Positions 15,990-26,543 of a stretch of 64,000 nt of DNA are shown piece by piece (the stretch's first letter is position 1; each line of letters begins with the position of its first letter). Both the position numbers and the translations under genes were made by a program. The stretch comes from CALJDF01 sp038121105. Lineage in GTDB: Bacteria > Pseudomonadota > Alphaproteobacteria > SHVP01. Location: positions 1-64,000 of the forward strand of contig JAYONB010000013.1 in assembly GCA_038121105.1 (NCBI GenBank). Direction: 5' to 3'. The notes under the pieces are model-generated. The model did no database searches and was not told the DNA's origin. It saw only the letters and a list, made by a program, of their open reading frames with translations.

Positions 15990-16496
15990 ATGTTTGAAAT
16001 CGTACCGGAACGGCCGCAGGATGAAGCGCCCCGGGAAGCCCTACTCGATATCGCGTTCGGCGCGGATCGGGCGTCACGCACGACCTATCGGCTGCGGGAT
16101 GGCGTCTTGCCGGTTCGCGGCTTGTCCTACGTGGCGCTGATCGACGGCACGTTTCAAGGTAGCCTGCGGTTTTGGCCCATCGTCGTGCAGGGCGCGCGGG
16201 CGCCACTCCTTCTCGGCCCGTTGGCCGTCGACCCGGCCGGTCGAGGACAGGCAATCGGCATTGCGCTGGTCCGAAACGGTCTCCACCGGGCGCGCCGTTT
16301 GGGGCATGATTTGGTCGTGCTGGTGGGCGACTATGCCTACTACAAGCGCTTCGGGTTTATTCACGCCAAGCGGTTCAAACTTGAGATGCCGGGGCCGGTC
16401 GATATGGATCGGTTGCTAATCCGAAAAATACCGCGGGGCCGTGTTATCGGCGTGACCGGTCCCATCATGCCGGCGACCGAAACGGGTGCGCCATGA
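15990..16496 (+). CDS. GNAT N-acetyltransferase (YhbS-like)
   Basis: 168 residues. Acetyl-CoA binding motif A is LGPLAVDPAGRGQAIGIALVR; the C-terminal strand reads YYKRFGF. The YhbS-type opening (RGLSYVALIDGTFQGSLRFWP) matches small cytoplasmic acetyltransferases of unknown substrate. ATG with GGAG five bases before it. It overlaps the next GNAT gene by ATGA. Confidence 0.88.
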   Translation: MFEIVPERPQDEAPREALLDIAFGADRASRTTYRLRDGVLPVRGLSYVALIDGTFQGSLRFWPIVVQGARAPLLLGPLAVDPAGRGQAIGIALVRNGLHRARRLGHDLVVLVGDYAYYKRFGFIHAKRFKLEMPGPVDMDRLLIRKIPRGRVIGVTGPIMPATETGAP

Positions 16497-16969
16497 ACGG
16501 CGGGTACGAAATCTGTGCCGGTGAGCAAATGGACGACCCGGTGGTGGCCGACCACTTCGGCAAGATGTGGCGGCATAGTCCCGTTCCAGAGTCGGCGTTG
16601 GTCGACGACTGGTTCGACCGCACGATGGCGTTCATCGCTGATGCGCGGGCTGCGGGCACCTTTTTGACCTACCTTGCGCGGTCCGACGACGAAATCATCG
16701 GCTCGCTGGCCGCGCAGCAGTTTGCGGGTCTCTATCCGGATGTCATCCGGCACGAGTATCGCCGCTACGCCTATGTTTGGGGGGTGTTCGTGTGCCCGGC
16801 GCATCGGCGCCAAGGAATTGCGTCGGCCCTGATGCGGCGGTCGCTCGACGACATGAGACGGCTCGGGTACAGCCGTGTCCTTCTGCATGCCTCGGTGATG
16901 GGCAGTCCGGTCTACGAAGCGCTGGGCTTCAATGCCACCAACGAGTTGAAGCTCGATCTGGTCGCTTAG
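16493..16969 (+). CDS. GNAT N-acetyltransferase
   Basis: 158 residues. Motif A reads GVFVCPAHRRQGIASALMRRSLDD, and YEALGF closes the fold. Translationally coupled to the upstream GNAT gene (ATGA). Substrate unknown; the two are different GNAT subfamilies rather than a recent duplication. Its stop overlaps the stop of the opposing VWA gene by four bases. Confidence 0.87.
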   Translation: MNGGYEICAGEQMDDPVVADHFGKMWRHSPVPESALVDDWFDRTMAFIADARAAGTFLTYLARSDDEIIGSLAAQQFAGLYPDVIRHEYRRYAYVWGVFVCPAHRRQGIASALMRRSLDDMRRLGYSRVLLHASVMGSPVYEALGFNATNELKLDLVA

Positions 16970-19044
16970 CGCCCCTCGCGATACCACGCGAACATCAGGC
17001 CGCCCACAAGCAGGATGAGGACGGCGGCGGCGGGCAGCAACGATACCTGGCGCACGCCGGTCACGAAGTAGCTTTCGTTGCGGTATAGGCCCATCCAATC
17101 GCGTCCGCCCGCTGTACTGCCCTGTCGTACCCGACGGATATCCGGCGTGCCGTCGTTGGCCAACCAGGTCACGCGGCCGCCGCTCTCGCTGACGATCGGC
17201 TGCAGAAGATCGGCCGTCCCGCGTACGTCGGCAAATTCACGTGGGTTGATCGCGCCCACGGCGGCAACCGTCGTATGGTTGTCGTCGGCAAAGTGGTACA
17301 GGCCGGTTTCCGTTGCGGCGAAACTCGCGGTGAACCGCCCGCCGGCCGATTCTTGCAAGGTGATCTCTTCGGTTTCGCCCGATGGGCTGGTCACTCGGAC
17401 CGGGCCGCCGTCCGTCGACAGGCTGCGCCGTTCGATTTGGATGCCGTTGCCGTCGGTGATCGCGCGCAGTTCTTCTTCCTCTAGATCGGGTTCCTTCATC
17501 AACCAGTGGGCTAACCGCCGCAGGAGTTCAGCTTGCGGTCCGCCGCCTTCATAACCGCGGGCCCAAAGCCAGGCGTGGTCGGAGAGAAGCTGCGCAATTC
17601 GGCCTTCGCCGACACGGTCGACGACCAAGAGAGGATTATCGTTGGGCCCGGACATCAGCGAGACGCCGCTGATTTGCGACGATTCGACCATGCGGAACCA
17701 CCGCCCCCAGTCTGGATCGCTGCCCGGTGCGCCCGCGCCGCGTAGGTCGGCGGTGACCGGATGGCGGCTGCCGAGATCCGTCAACTGAGGTTTGAAGCCT
17801 TGCTCGTAGACCCGTGTGGTGGGTTCGGCTGGGAGGACGCGCCCGAGCGGCGTGCGGAACAAGCTGAGGGGTGTCGCAAACGCAGGGCCGGCGGCTTCGA
17901 GGAGGGCGCCGCCGCCTCGGACATATTCCGCAATGTTCTCGACATAGGTAGGCAGCAGGACGCCGCGCCGGCGATAGCGGTCGAAAATGATCAGGTCGAA
18001 TTCGTCGAGCTTTACTTCGAACAGCTCGCGAGTCGGAAACGCGATTAGGGACAATTCGCGAACCGAGGTGCCGTCTTGTTTTTCGGGCGGGCGTAGGATG
18101 GTGAAATGGACCAGATCGACCGACGGGTCGGCCTTGAGGAGATTGCGCCAAATTCGCTCGCCGGCATGGGGCTGCCCCGAGACCAGCAGGACGCGTAGCC
18201 GGTCGCGGACCCCCGACACGCTGACTGCGGCCCGGTTGTTTTGCAGCGTCAATTCTTCGTTCGCTTTATCGACCTCGATCTCGATGATCGTCAGGCCGCC
18301 GTGGTCCAGCGTGACCGGGAGTTGGCTCGCTTCGCCGATCGGGACGCGATGGGATTGCGGTGGGCCGCCGTCGACGCGGACGGCGACGCGCGCCCTACCG
18401 CTCGTACTGGATTGGCCGGTGTCGACGACCCGTACGGTGATCTCCAGCTCGCTACCGACGATGCCGTAACTTGGCGCTTCCTCGACCACGAGGCGTCGGT
18501 CGCCATCGTCTTGCGTGCCGGTTAGGAGAACATGTAGTGGCGCACGTAATCCCGATTGGCCGAGGCTGTCGGGCACGTCGTGAACCTGTCCGTCGGTGAT
18601 CATGATCGTGCCGGCGACCTGATCGGGCGGGACATCCGAAAGGGCATTGCCGAGAGCTTCGAACAACCGGGTGCCCGCATCGCTATCGGCCTCGCGCGCG
18701 CCGGTCGACACGATGCGGACATCAATGTTTTCCAGGCGCGCCAACGCAGCCTGAACATCATCGAGTGCGCGCGCGGTTTGGGCGCGCCGATCACCGATGC
18801 CTTGGCTTTGGCTTTCGTCGACGACGACAAATGCGACATCGGGCAGGAAGTTGCGCTCTTCGCTGACCAAGGAGGGGTTGGACAAGGTGAGCAACACCAC
18901 CGCAAGTGCGACCAACCGCCAGGCGACACCGATAGCCCGTCGCCACAAGCCGAAGGTCGTCAGCGCGATGCCGACGACGCCAAGGACGACCAGGCTCCAC
19001 CACGGAAAGAGCGGGGCGAAGACGATGTCGGCAAAGGTCGTCAC
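16966..19044 (-). CDS. membrane VWA / glutamine-amidotransferase-like protein
   Basis: 692 residues from the GTG that overlaps the upstream stop (GTGA); AAAGG precedes it. Two N-terminal membrane helices (about 17-35, 41-55) lead to a von Willebrand A domain with an intact MIDAS (D76-x-S78-x-S80; later ITDGQ). A central segment (LRVLLVSGQPHAGERIWRN onward) has the GATase-I-like fold of this family. A single helix near the C-terminus (VSLLPAAAVLILLVGG) ends the chain. Last gene of a MoxR-DUF58-DUF4159 operon; such sets chaperone or mature envelope complexes, with exact role unknown. Confidence 0.78.
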   Translation of the reverse strand: MTTFADIVFAPLFPWWSLVVLGVVGIALTTFGLWRRAIGVAWRLVALAVVLLTLSNPSLVSEERNFLPDVAFVVVDESQSQGIGDRRAQTARALDDVQAALARLENIDVRIVSTGAREADSDAGTRLFEALGNALSDVPPDQVAGTIMITDGQVHDVPDSLGQSGLRAPLHVLLTGTQDDGDRRLVVEEAPSYGIVGSELEITVRVVDTGQSSTSGRARVAVRVDGGPPQSHRVPIGEASQLPVTLDHGGLTIIEIEVDKANEELTLQNNRAAVSVSGVRDRLRVLLVSGQPHAGERIWRNLLKADPSVDLVHFTILRPPEKQDGTSVRELSLIAFPTRELFEVKLDEFDLIIFDRYRRRGVLLPTYVENIAEYVRGGGALLEAAGPAFATPLSLFRTPLGRVLPAEPTTRVYEQGFKPQLTDLGSRHPVTADLRGAGAPGSDPDWGRWFRMVESSQISGVSLMSGPNDNPLLVVDRVGEGRIAQLLSDHAWLWARGYEGGGPQAELLRRLAHWLMKEPDLEEEELRAITDGNGIQIERRSLSTDGGPVRVTSPSGETEEITLQESAGGRFTASFAATETGLYHFADDNHTTVAAVGAINPREFADVRGTADLLQPIVSESGGRVTWLANDGTPDIRRVRQGSTAGGRDWMGLYRNESYFVTGVRQVSLLPAAAVLILLVGGLMFAWYREGR

Positions 19045-21809
19045 TGCCCCAACCTTTCGAGAATGGCGGGGACATGGACTTGGTCGGCCTTGTAGTTGCC
19101 GGTATAGGCGTACATCACCAAGTTGACGCCAAAGCGATACGCCATCTCGCGTTGTTGGGTGCCGCCTGGGACCGGCGAGGCCATGTAGCGTCCCTGCGGG
19201 TCGATCGCCCAGGCCGACGCCCAATCGTTGCTGCCGACCACAACCGACGAAACGCCGTCGTTGGTGCTGCCGGCTTGGTTCTCGACCCAGACCGTGCCGC
19301 CGGAATAGCGGCCAGGGAAATCAGCCATCAGATAGAAGGCCTTGGTTAGAACGTGATCCTCCGGCACGGGGGCCAGCGGCGGAAGGTCGAGCTTGCGCAA
19401 TACCTCGCGCAGCCGACGCACGCCGGGGCCGTCGGCCGACGGACCGCGACTGAATACGGTCGTGTTGAGTTCGACGGTTTGCTGATCGCGGGTGTCGAAC
19501 ACGATCGTGCCGCCGGTCTTCATGAATGAGTCGATTTTCGCCAAGGCCTCGTCGCTCAGATCCCGCTGTGACGGATCGATGGGCCAATAGAGCAGCGGAA
19601 AGAAAACCAGTTCGTCTGTTTCGATGTCGACGCCGATGGGCTCTCCCGGCTCGATCGCGGTACGTCGTTTTAGAACGTCGGAAAGGCCGCGAAGGCCCGA
19701 GGCGCTGATCGTGTCCAATTGAGGATTGCCGGTCACGACATAGGCCAGTCGCGTTTCCAGCGTCGCGGCGAGAGCGACGTCGTCGCCGTCCTGGGCGAGG
19801 GCGGGATCGGCGGCCGCCATCCCAATTAGGGCAACGCCGAACACCAGCGCGCCGGCCGCCAGCCGACGAAACCGGAGTTGTCCGCGCAAGATGAAGCTCG
19901 CCACCATATCCACCAAGATCAACACGGTGGCAGCCAGCAGGAGCCATCGCAAGAGGTTGAGTTCCGTGCTGGTGGCGTAGGTGCTGCGGACGGGGTTCCC
20001 TGGTAGATCATCAAGCGCTGCGTAGGCGCCGAGTGCGGCAGAAAGGTTCAGGGCGCGGCGCGACTCCTGAACGCCGTAGAATCCAGGTGGATTCGAGGGG
20101 CCGACGCGGGCGTCGTCGAATACGTCAGGTCCGGCCGGGAGCACGCCCGCCGACGGCGACGCCAACTGGCCAAAACCGTCCAGTACCAACAGGGGCGGCA
20201 GCGTTGCGGTGTTCTCCGATTCGGCAATGCCTTGGCTCAGGCCGACGAGCCTCTGGAGCATTTCGACGAACAAGCCGGTCAGCGGCAGGTCCGACCACGC
20301 TGTGTTTGCGGTGACGTGGAACAGAACCAGCCATCCTGCGCCGCGCCGTTCGGCGGTGACCAACGGCGTGCCGTCCTCGAGGCGCGCCCAGGTCTTGCTG
20401 GAAAGTTCCAGATCGGGTTCTGCAAGGACTTGGCGCAGCACCCGTAGGTCGGTCGGTAGGGTCAGGCCCGCGAACGGGCTATCATCAGGAAAGTCGCCGA
20501 GCCTCGCCGGCGTCGTCCAGGTCAGCGCACCACCCAACAAGCGCGAGCCGCTGCGCAGACGCACCGGCAAGAGATCGTCCGCGCTCTCGGCAAGCTTGGG
20601 GCCGGCAAAACGCACCAACACGCCGCCGTTTTCGAGCCAGGATTCGAGGGCCGGTCTGTCGGCAGCTACGACCTGACCGATATCGGCCAAGGCGACCACC
20701 GCGAACCTTTCATCAAGAAGGGTGCCGAGTTGTCCTCGAGTGACCTCGCTGAACGGTTCCAAGGCGCGGTCGAGGTAAAAAACGTCGGACAACAGAGGTT
20801 GCTGGGATTCGATCGCGCCGCCCGAGACCAGGCCGACCGGGCGGCGGCGCCAGCGTTCGTCGACCAGGACGAGGCTGCCGGCCGATCGCTGCCCTTCGAT
20901 TTCCAAGCGGGCTATTTTGTTGCGCGTTTCGGGCGGCAGGTCGAGATCACCGACGCCTTGGGACTCGCCGGCGGCCATATCGATCGGGACCCGGTGAAGG
21001 AGTTGCCCTTGGTCGCCCGTGGCACGGACCCACAACTGCACCGGTGCTTCGCTGGCGCGCCCGGCGGCGCGTCTGATCCGTGCCTGTAATGCCGCCCCTT
21101 GGCCGATGGGTGGGTCGAGGATTGCCGTAAAGCGCGGGGGGTCGTCGGTGATGACCGTGAGCGGTCCGATGATCGACATGCGCTCGGCAAGGTCGCGCGT
21201 GACGAGGTCTTCGCTGTCGGCAATTCCATTGCTTAGCCAAATGACCTCGGCCGGAATTTCGAACGGCAGTTCGATGAGGGAATCCAACGTTGCGCGATGA
21301 TCGACCGTCCAGGGTTTCGGCGCGAGGCCTTCGATCAGCTGACGGGCCTCGCCGGCAGGCATCAGACTTGAAATGCGCGGTCTGGTGCCATTGGTGTGAG
21401 GTGCGGTGGTCAGCACGGCAACCGGGCGGCGCTGTCGGGCGGCTTGGTCGAGGATGTCCTGTGCGGTGGCGATTCGATCCTCCCAGTGCGTCGCGGCGGA
21501 CCAATCGTCATCGACCACGAGCAAGAGAGGCCCATCACCGCGCAAGCGTGAACCTGGGTTGAGGATCGGCTCGGCCAGCGCGAGGACGATCAATGTCGCG
21601 ATAAGCAACCGCAGCGCCATCAGCCACCACGGCGTGCGGGAAGAGCTTTCCTCGGTTTTCTTGAGGCCGAACAATAGTCTAATCGCCGGAAAAATGACCC
21701 GGCGCGGGGCAGGCGGGGTGACGCGAAGCAGCCACCAAATCACCGGCAAGGCCAGAAGGCCCAGCAGCATCCATGGTGCGGCGATCCCAAGGCTGCCCAG
21801 CGTCAGCAT
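19041..21809 (-). CDS. BatA-like membrane protein with C-terminal DUF4159
   Basis: 922 residues. An N-terminal BatA-like segment has two helices (about 10-27 and 64-84). The VWA-like region that follows starts LLLVVDDDWSAA, where the MIDAS looks degenerate. Two further helices lie near 645-690. DUF4159 fills the C-terminus (about 705-922), with LVFFPLLYWP and RYSGGTVWVEN. Third gene of the moxR operon: 12 bases after the DUF58 stop, and overlapping the next gene by GTGA. Pairing with an intact-MIDAS protein downstream suggests the two work as partners. Confidence 0.8.
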   Translation of the reverse strand: MLTLGSLGIAAPWMLLGLLALPVIWWLLRVTPPAPRRVIFPAIRLLFGLKKTEESSSRTPWWLMALRLLIATLIVLALAEPILNPGSRLRGDGPLLLVVDDDWSAATHWEDRIATAQDILDQAARQRRPVAVLTTAPHTNGTRPRISSLMPAGEARQLIEGLAPKPWTVDHRATLDSLIELPFEIPAEVIWLSNGIADSEDLVTRDLAERMSIIGPLTVITDDPPRFTAILDPPIGQGAALQARIRRAAGRASEAPVQLWVRATGDQGQLLHRVPIDMAAGESQGVGDLDLPPETRNKIARLEIEGQRSAGSLVLVDERWRRRPVGLVSGGAIESQQPLLSDVFYLDRALEPFSEVTRGQLGTLLDERFAVVALADIGQVVAADRPALESWLENGGVLVRFAGPKLAESADDLLPVRLRSGSRLLGGALTWTTPARLGDFPDDSPFAGLTLPTDLRVLRQVLAEPDLELSSKTWARLEDGTPLVTAERRGAGWLVLFHVTANTAWSDLPLTGLFVEMLQRLVGLSQGIAESENTATLPPLLVLDGFGQLASPSAGVLPAGPDVFDDARVGPSNPPGFYGVQESRRALNLSAALGAYAALDDLPGNPVRSTYATSTELNLLRWLLLAATVLILVDMVASFILRGQLRFRRLAAGALVFGVALIGMAAADPALAQDGDDVALAATLETRLAYVVTGNPQLDTISASGLRGLSDVLKRRTAIEPGEPIGVDIETDELVFFPLLYWPIDPSQRDLSDEALAKIDSFMKTGGTIVFDTRDQQTVELNTTVFSRGPSADGPGVRRLREVLRKLDLPPLAPVPEDHVLTKAFYLMADFPGRYSGGTVWVENQAGSTNDGVSSVVVGSNDWASAWAIDPQGRYMASPVPGGTQQREMAYRFGVNLVMYAYTGNYKADQVHVPAILERLGQ

Positions 21810-21821
21810 CGGGGGCCCCGC

Positions 21822-22727
21822 CTAACCGGTCGTGCGACCGAAGGCCGCGTGTAAGGGAAGCAAGGCTTGCTGCGCCGGATGATCGGTGCGGTGGAAGTTC
21901 AGCGACCAGCCGGCGCGTCGGGTCACGTCGGCAAGGCTACTTCGCAGGGCCGCCAAGCGGGCCTGATAGTCTTGGCGCAGGCCTTCCGCTCTGCCGACGG
22001 TTAAGGTGTTTTCATTCTCCAGCCCTTCAAAGACGGTACGCCCGCTGAACGGGAGTTCCTCTTCGGCGGGGTCGAGAATTTGGACAAGGTGCCCGTTGAT
22101 CCCGCCGGCGGCGAAACGCTTCACCAGGGCCTCGGTTTCATCGAACGGCGCCAGGAAGTCGCCGATCAAAACAAGTTCGGCATGGCGCGGAATCCGGTCG
22201 ACGCGAGGCAAGTTTGCACTTCCGCGCTCGTTCCGCGCGAGCGTAACGGCCATCTCCGAGAGGGTGGCTCGTCCGGTGCGGGCCACCTGATCGGTGCCCA
22301 GCAAGGCGACGTGCTCGCCGCCCATCATGAGTAGAGAGGCGGTAGCGAGAAGGAGTAGCGTCGCCCGGTCGGCCTTGGTGTCGAGGCTGTTGTTCGAGCG
22401 GTAGTGCATCGACGGCGAGCTATCGCGCCACAGCCAAATGCTTTGTGCGGCTTCCCATTCGTTTTCGCGGACATAGGTGCGGTGCGATCGACCGGAACGC
22501 CGCCAGTCGATCCGGCTCGCGGGGTCGCCGGGACGATAGCGACGGAACTGCCAAAACGTCTCCCCTTGGCCGACGCGGCGTCGCCCGTGCACCCCCTGGG
22601 CGACCGTGGCGGCCACGCGCTCGGCCTCGATAAGCATCGGCGGCAGGGTCGAGGCGAGCAACTCCGCACGCTGGCGCATCGTCTCGAGGACGCCCGGTGC
22701 TTTGGCCGATGTTGAAGGGTCGCTCAT
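21822..22727 (-). CDS. DUF58 (VWA-like) protein
   Basis: 301 residues, soluble. The signature FRRYRPGDPASRIDWR followed by VRENEWEAAQSIWLWRDSSPSM is typical of DUF58, a degenerate VWA domain that accompanies MoxR ATPases. AGGA sits three bases before the ATG. It starts five bases after the moxR stop and belongs to the same operon. Confidence 0.92.
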   Translation of the reverse strand: MSDPSTSAKAPGVLETMRQRAELLASTLPPMLIEAERVAATVAQGVHGRRRVGQGETFWQFRRYRPGDPASRIDWRRSGRSHRTYVRENEWEAAQSIWLWRDSSPSMHYRSNNSLDTKADRATLLLLATASLLMMGGEHVALLGTDQVARTGRATLSEMAVTLARNERGSANLPRVDRIPRHAELVLIGDFLAPFDETEALVKRFAAGGINGHLVQILDPAEEELPFSGRTVFEGLENENTLTVGRAEGLRQDYQARLAALRSSLADVTRRAGWSLNFHRTDHPAQQALLPLHAAFGRTTG

Positions 22728-22732
22728 GCGTC

Positions 22733-23749
<1,017 letters not shown>

Positions 23750-23784
23750 ACCAATTCTCCTGATGTTGGATTGGATACCGGTTG

Positions 23785-24354
23785 ATGCCGAACAAGGCAC
23801 CAGACGTTGGTCAACTTGAAGCGGTCATGCGGAGCGCCGTTCCCGCATCTAAAGGTGAACCGGATTCTTTGGTTTGCGGCGACATCGATATACGCATAGC
23901 GCGGGACGGGACTTGGTTCTACCACGGCTCGCCGATCGGTCGTAAAAGGCTCGTCAAGTTGTTCTCCACCGTGGTCCGTCGCGAAGCCGACGGCCAATTC
24001 TACCTCGTTACCCCGGTCGAAAAGGGGCGGATTCAAGTTGACGATGCACCTTTTGTTGGGGTCGAAATGACCAAATCCGGTGCGGGGCGTGACCAAGCGC
24101 TTCATATCAGGACCAACGTCGATGATGTGGTAACAGTTAATGACGAACACCCCATCCAAGTGGTTCACGATCCAGTGACCGGCGAACCGTCGCCCTACGT
24201 CCATGTTCGCGACAATTTGGACGCATTGATTGCGCGCTCGATCTACTACGAACTGGCCGCGATGGCAGAAGAATCCGAAGAAGTGCCCGGGACCTACGGT
24301 GTGTGGAGCCAGGGCACGTTTTTCTCGATTGGTACCGTGCCCGCTGATGTCTGA
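23785..24354 (+). CDS. DUF1285 domain protein
   Basis: 189 residues from the ATG at 23785. Recognised by GDIDIRIARDGTWFYHGSPIGR and VTPVEKGRIQVDDAPFVGVEM, the hallmark of DUF1285, a small cytosolic beta-rich domain of unknown function common in alphaproteobacteria. The gene order DUF1285 - CoA NUDIX - small membrane protein - CCA-adding enzyme forms one tight rightward operon. Confidence 0.85.
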   Translation: MPNKAPDVGQLEAVMRSAVPASKGEPDSLVCGDIDIRIARDGTWFYHGSPIGRKRLVKLFSTVVRREADGQFYLVTPVEKGRIQVDDAPFVGVEMTKSGAGRDQALHIRTNVDDVVTVNDEHPIQVVHDPVTGEPSPYVHVRDNLDALIARSIYYELAAMAEESEEVPGTYGVWSQGTFFSIGTVPADV

Positions 24355-25006
24355 CAGCGTCCGCCGTCTTGTGGCGACTTTTCGAGAGTCGGGCCCCGAT
24401 CAGCGCGTCGCGCTGTTGCGAACGCAACTTGCGCAACCGCCGGAAACGCGCAGCGACTACGACCTCAATCCCGGCATGCGCGAAGAGGCGCCACCGCCTG
24501 AAACGCTTACCCCTGCGGCCGTGCTTGTTCCCATCGTGGGGCATGACGGGGAGCCGACGATCTTGTTGACCAAACGGACGGACCACCTGCGGGACCATGC
24601 CGGCCAGGTAAGCTTCCCCGGGGGGCGGGTCGAGATGGCGGACGACGGCCCGAATGACACCGCCTTGCGCGAGACCGACGAGGAGATCGGGCTTCGGCGC
24701 GACTACGTCGAAATCGTCGGGCGGCTCGCCGACTACGAGACCCGTACCGGATTTAGCGTAACCCCCATCGTGGGATATGTGTATCCCGGGTTCGATTTGA
24801 AGCTCGACCGATTCGAGGTTGCGGAAGCTTTCGAGATACCGCTCGAGTTCGTGCTCGATCCGCGCAACCATCAAAAACACAGTCGGATATGGAAAGGGAC
24901 CGAGCGGCATTACTACGCTATGGAGTATGACGACTATCTGGTTTGGGGCGCCACGGCGGGGATGCTGGTGAACCTCTATCATCGTATGACCGAAAGATTG
25001 ACCTGA
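24347..25006 (+). CDS. CoA pyrophosphatase (NUDIX hydrolase, NudL type)
   Basis: 219 residues. The CoA-specific motif LLTKRTDHLRDHAGQVSFPG runs into the NUDIX box GGRVEMADDG...RETDEEIGL, which keeps the Gly, REx2EE and Gly positions. It would split CoA and derivatives into phosphopantetheine and 3',5'-ADP. The start overlaps the DUF1285 stop by eight bases. Confidence 0.92.
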   Translation: MSDSVRRLVATFRESGPDQRVALLRTQLAQPPETRSDYDLNPGMREEAPPPETLTPAAVLVPIVGHDGEPTILLTKRTDHLRDHAGQVSFPGGRVEMADDGPNDTALRETDEEIGLRRDYVEIVGRLADYETRTGFSVTPIVGYVYPGFDLKLDRFEVAEAFEIPLEFVLDPRNHQKHSRIWKGTERHYYAMEYDDYLVWGATAGMLVNLYHRMTERLT

Positions 25007-25008
25007 AC

Positions 25009-25284
25009 GTGTTGCGCAAAATTCTCCAATACCTTCCGTTCTTTCTGCCTTTCATCGGCTATGCGATCTACGTGATCGTCGCGCGGGCTAGCGGGCGCAA
25101 TGCCTCCTGGCGTGGCGCGCCTTGGTTATGGCTTACTGCCGGCGGACTTTTTCTGACGGTCCTGGCGCTATTGGCTTTCTGGGCGTTGGAGCCGCGGACC
25201 GGGATCGAGGGCGACTACGTTCCGCCGCGCCTCGAAGGCGGGCGTGTCCAGCCCGGTCAAGTCGTGCCGAGTGAGGGACAATGA
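25009..25284 (+). CDS. small inner-membrane protein (DUF6111-like)
   Basis: 91 residues with two membrane helices (about 7-27 and 42-62), then a hydrophilic tail (EPRTGIEGDYVPPRLEGG). GTG start two bases after the NUDIX stop; a longer frame would overlap that gene heavily. Its 3' end overlaps the next gene by ATGA. The family name is from memory of Rhodospirillales operons; function unknown. Confidence 0.7.
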   Translation: MLRKILQYLPFFLPFIGYAIYVIVARASGRNASWRGAPWLWLTAGGLFLTVLALLAFWALEPRTGIEGDYVPPRLEGGRVQPGQVVPSEGQ

Positions 25285-26543
25285 AGCCCGCGATCGCAAT
25301 CGACCCGCCTGCGTGGATGACCGCGCCCGAGACGACTTCCGTCCTCGACGCGCTGACCGTCGACGGCGCTACGGTGCGCTTTGTCGGTGGCTGCGTGCGT
25401 GATGCGTTGCTGGACCGACCAGTCAAGGATGTCGACCTTGCGACATCGGACGGACCGGAACGCACCGTTGCATTGCTCGAGGAGCAGGGCATCAAAGCGA
25501 TTCCGACGGGTATCGATCACGGCACCATCACGGCGGTCACGGAACGCCACTTCGAAATCACGACTTTGCGCCGCGATGTCGAAACGGACGGCCGTCGAGC
25601 GGTGGTGGAATACACCGACGACTGGTCGGCCGATGCCGCCCGGCGCGACTTTACGATCAACGCGCTTTACGCCGATCCGGACGGCACGGTCTACGACCCG
25701 GTCGAGGGATTGTCGGATCTCAAGGCCGGCCGGCTTCGTTTCGTCGGCGAGCCGGCGCAACGGATCGAAGAGGACTCTCTCCGGATTCTACGCTTCTTTC
25801 GGTTCTTCGCTTACTACGGTCGAACCCAACCCGACACGGCATCCCTTGCGGCGTGCGAGGAGATGGCCGACCGTGTGGTGTCACTGTCGGCCGAACGTGT
25901 CGCCCATGAAATGATGCGCCTGTTGGCGGCGCCCGATCCGCTCGGGGCGCTTTCCATGATGGGCGCAGCGGGGGTGCTGCAACTGGTTCTGCCCGAAGCG
26001 ACCCGCCTCGAGCCGCTTCACATGTTGCGCGAGCTTGAATCCTCCGCAGAACTCGACCCGGACGCATTGCTGCGCATGGCCGCGATGGTGTCGGAGGACG
26101 AAAAGGCCGGCGCGGTCGCGGCCAAATCGATCTCCGATCGGCTGCGGCTTTCCAATGCCGATCGCCGTCGCCTTACCGGGCTTCTTGCACCACCGGTGAT
26201 GGTCAAGCCCGAGATGAGCGACCAAGAGATGCGTGTCGCGCTTTACGGACTAGGTCCGTCGGCCTTCGCAGATCTGATCTGGCTCACGTGGGCGCGCCTC
26301 GGCGTCGCGGTCAGCTTTATGCCGCATATCCAGTTGGCCGCGACTTGGGATATTCCATCGTTCCCATTGCGCGGCGACGACGTCAAGGAACTCGGCGTCA
26401 GCGAAGGCCCTGAAATCGGCGATTTGCTGGCAGAGGTCGAAGCGTGGTGGATCGCCGGCGATTTTTCCGCGGATCGCCGCGCCTGTCTCCGAAAGCTTCG
26501 CGATTTGGAACGGCAAGCGGTTGGAACGTCGCCGCCGGACTAG
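25281..26543 (+). CDS. CCA tRNA nucleotidyltransferase / poly(A) polymerase family
   Basis: 420 residues, class II nucleotidyltransferase. RFVGGCVRDALL and DVDLAT supply the catalytic acidic residues; RRDFTINAL and RIEEDSLRILRFFRFFAYYGR mark the head/neck domains. It adds or repairs the 3' CCA of tRNAs. The start overlaps the small membrane protein stop (ATGA). The stop overlaps the opposing gene's stop in a shared CTAG. Confidence 0.92.
   Translation: MKPAIAIDPPAWMTAPETTSVLDALTVDGATVRFVGGCVRDALLDRPVKDVDLATSDGPERTVALLEEQGIKAIPTGIDHGTITAVTERHFEITTLRRDVETDGRRAVVEYTDDWSADAARRDFTINALYADPDGTVYDPVEGLSDLKAGRLRFVGEPAQRIEEDSLRILRFFRFFAYYGRTQPDTASLAACEEMADRVVSLSAERVAHEMMRLLAAPDPLGALSMMGAAGVLQLVLPEATRLEPLHMLRELESSAELDPDALLRMAAMVSEDEKAGAVAAKSISDRLRLSNADRRRLTGLLAPPVMVKPEMSDQEMRVALYGLGPSAFADLIWLTWARLGVAVSFMPHIQLAATWDIPSFPLRGDDVKELGVSEGPEIGDLLAEVEAWWIAGDFSADRRACLRKLRDLERQAVGTSPPD

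Noticed and set aside
15487..16254. 255-codon minus-strand frame across two genes
   Set aside because: Covers parts of the hydroquinone reductase and GNAT genes in other frames; no start signal or family.
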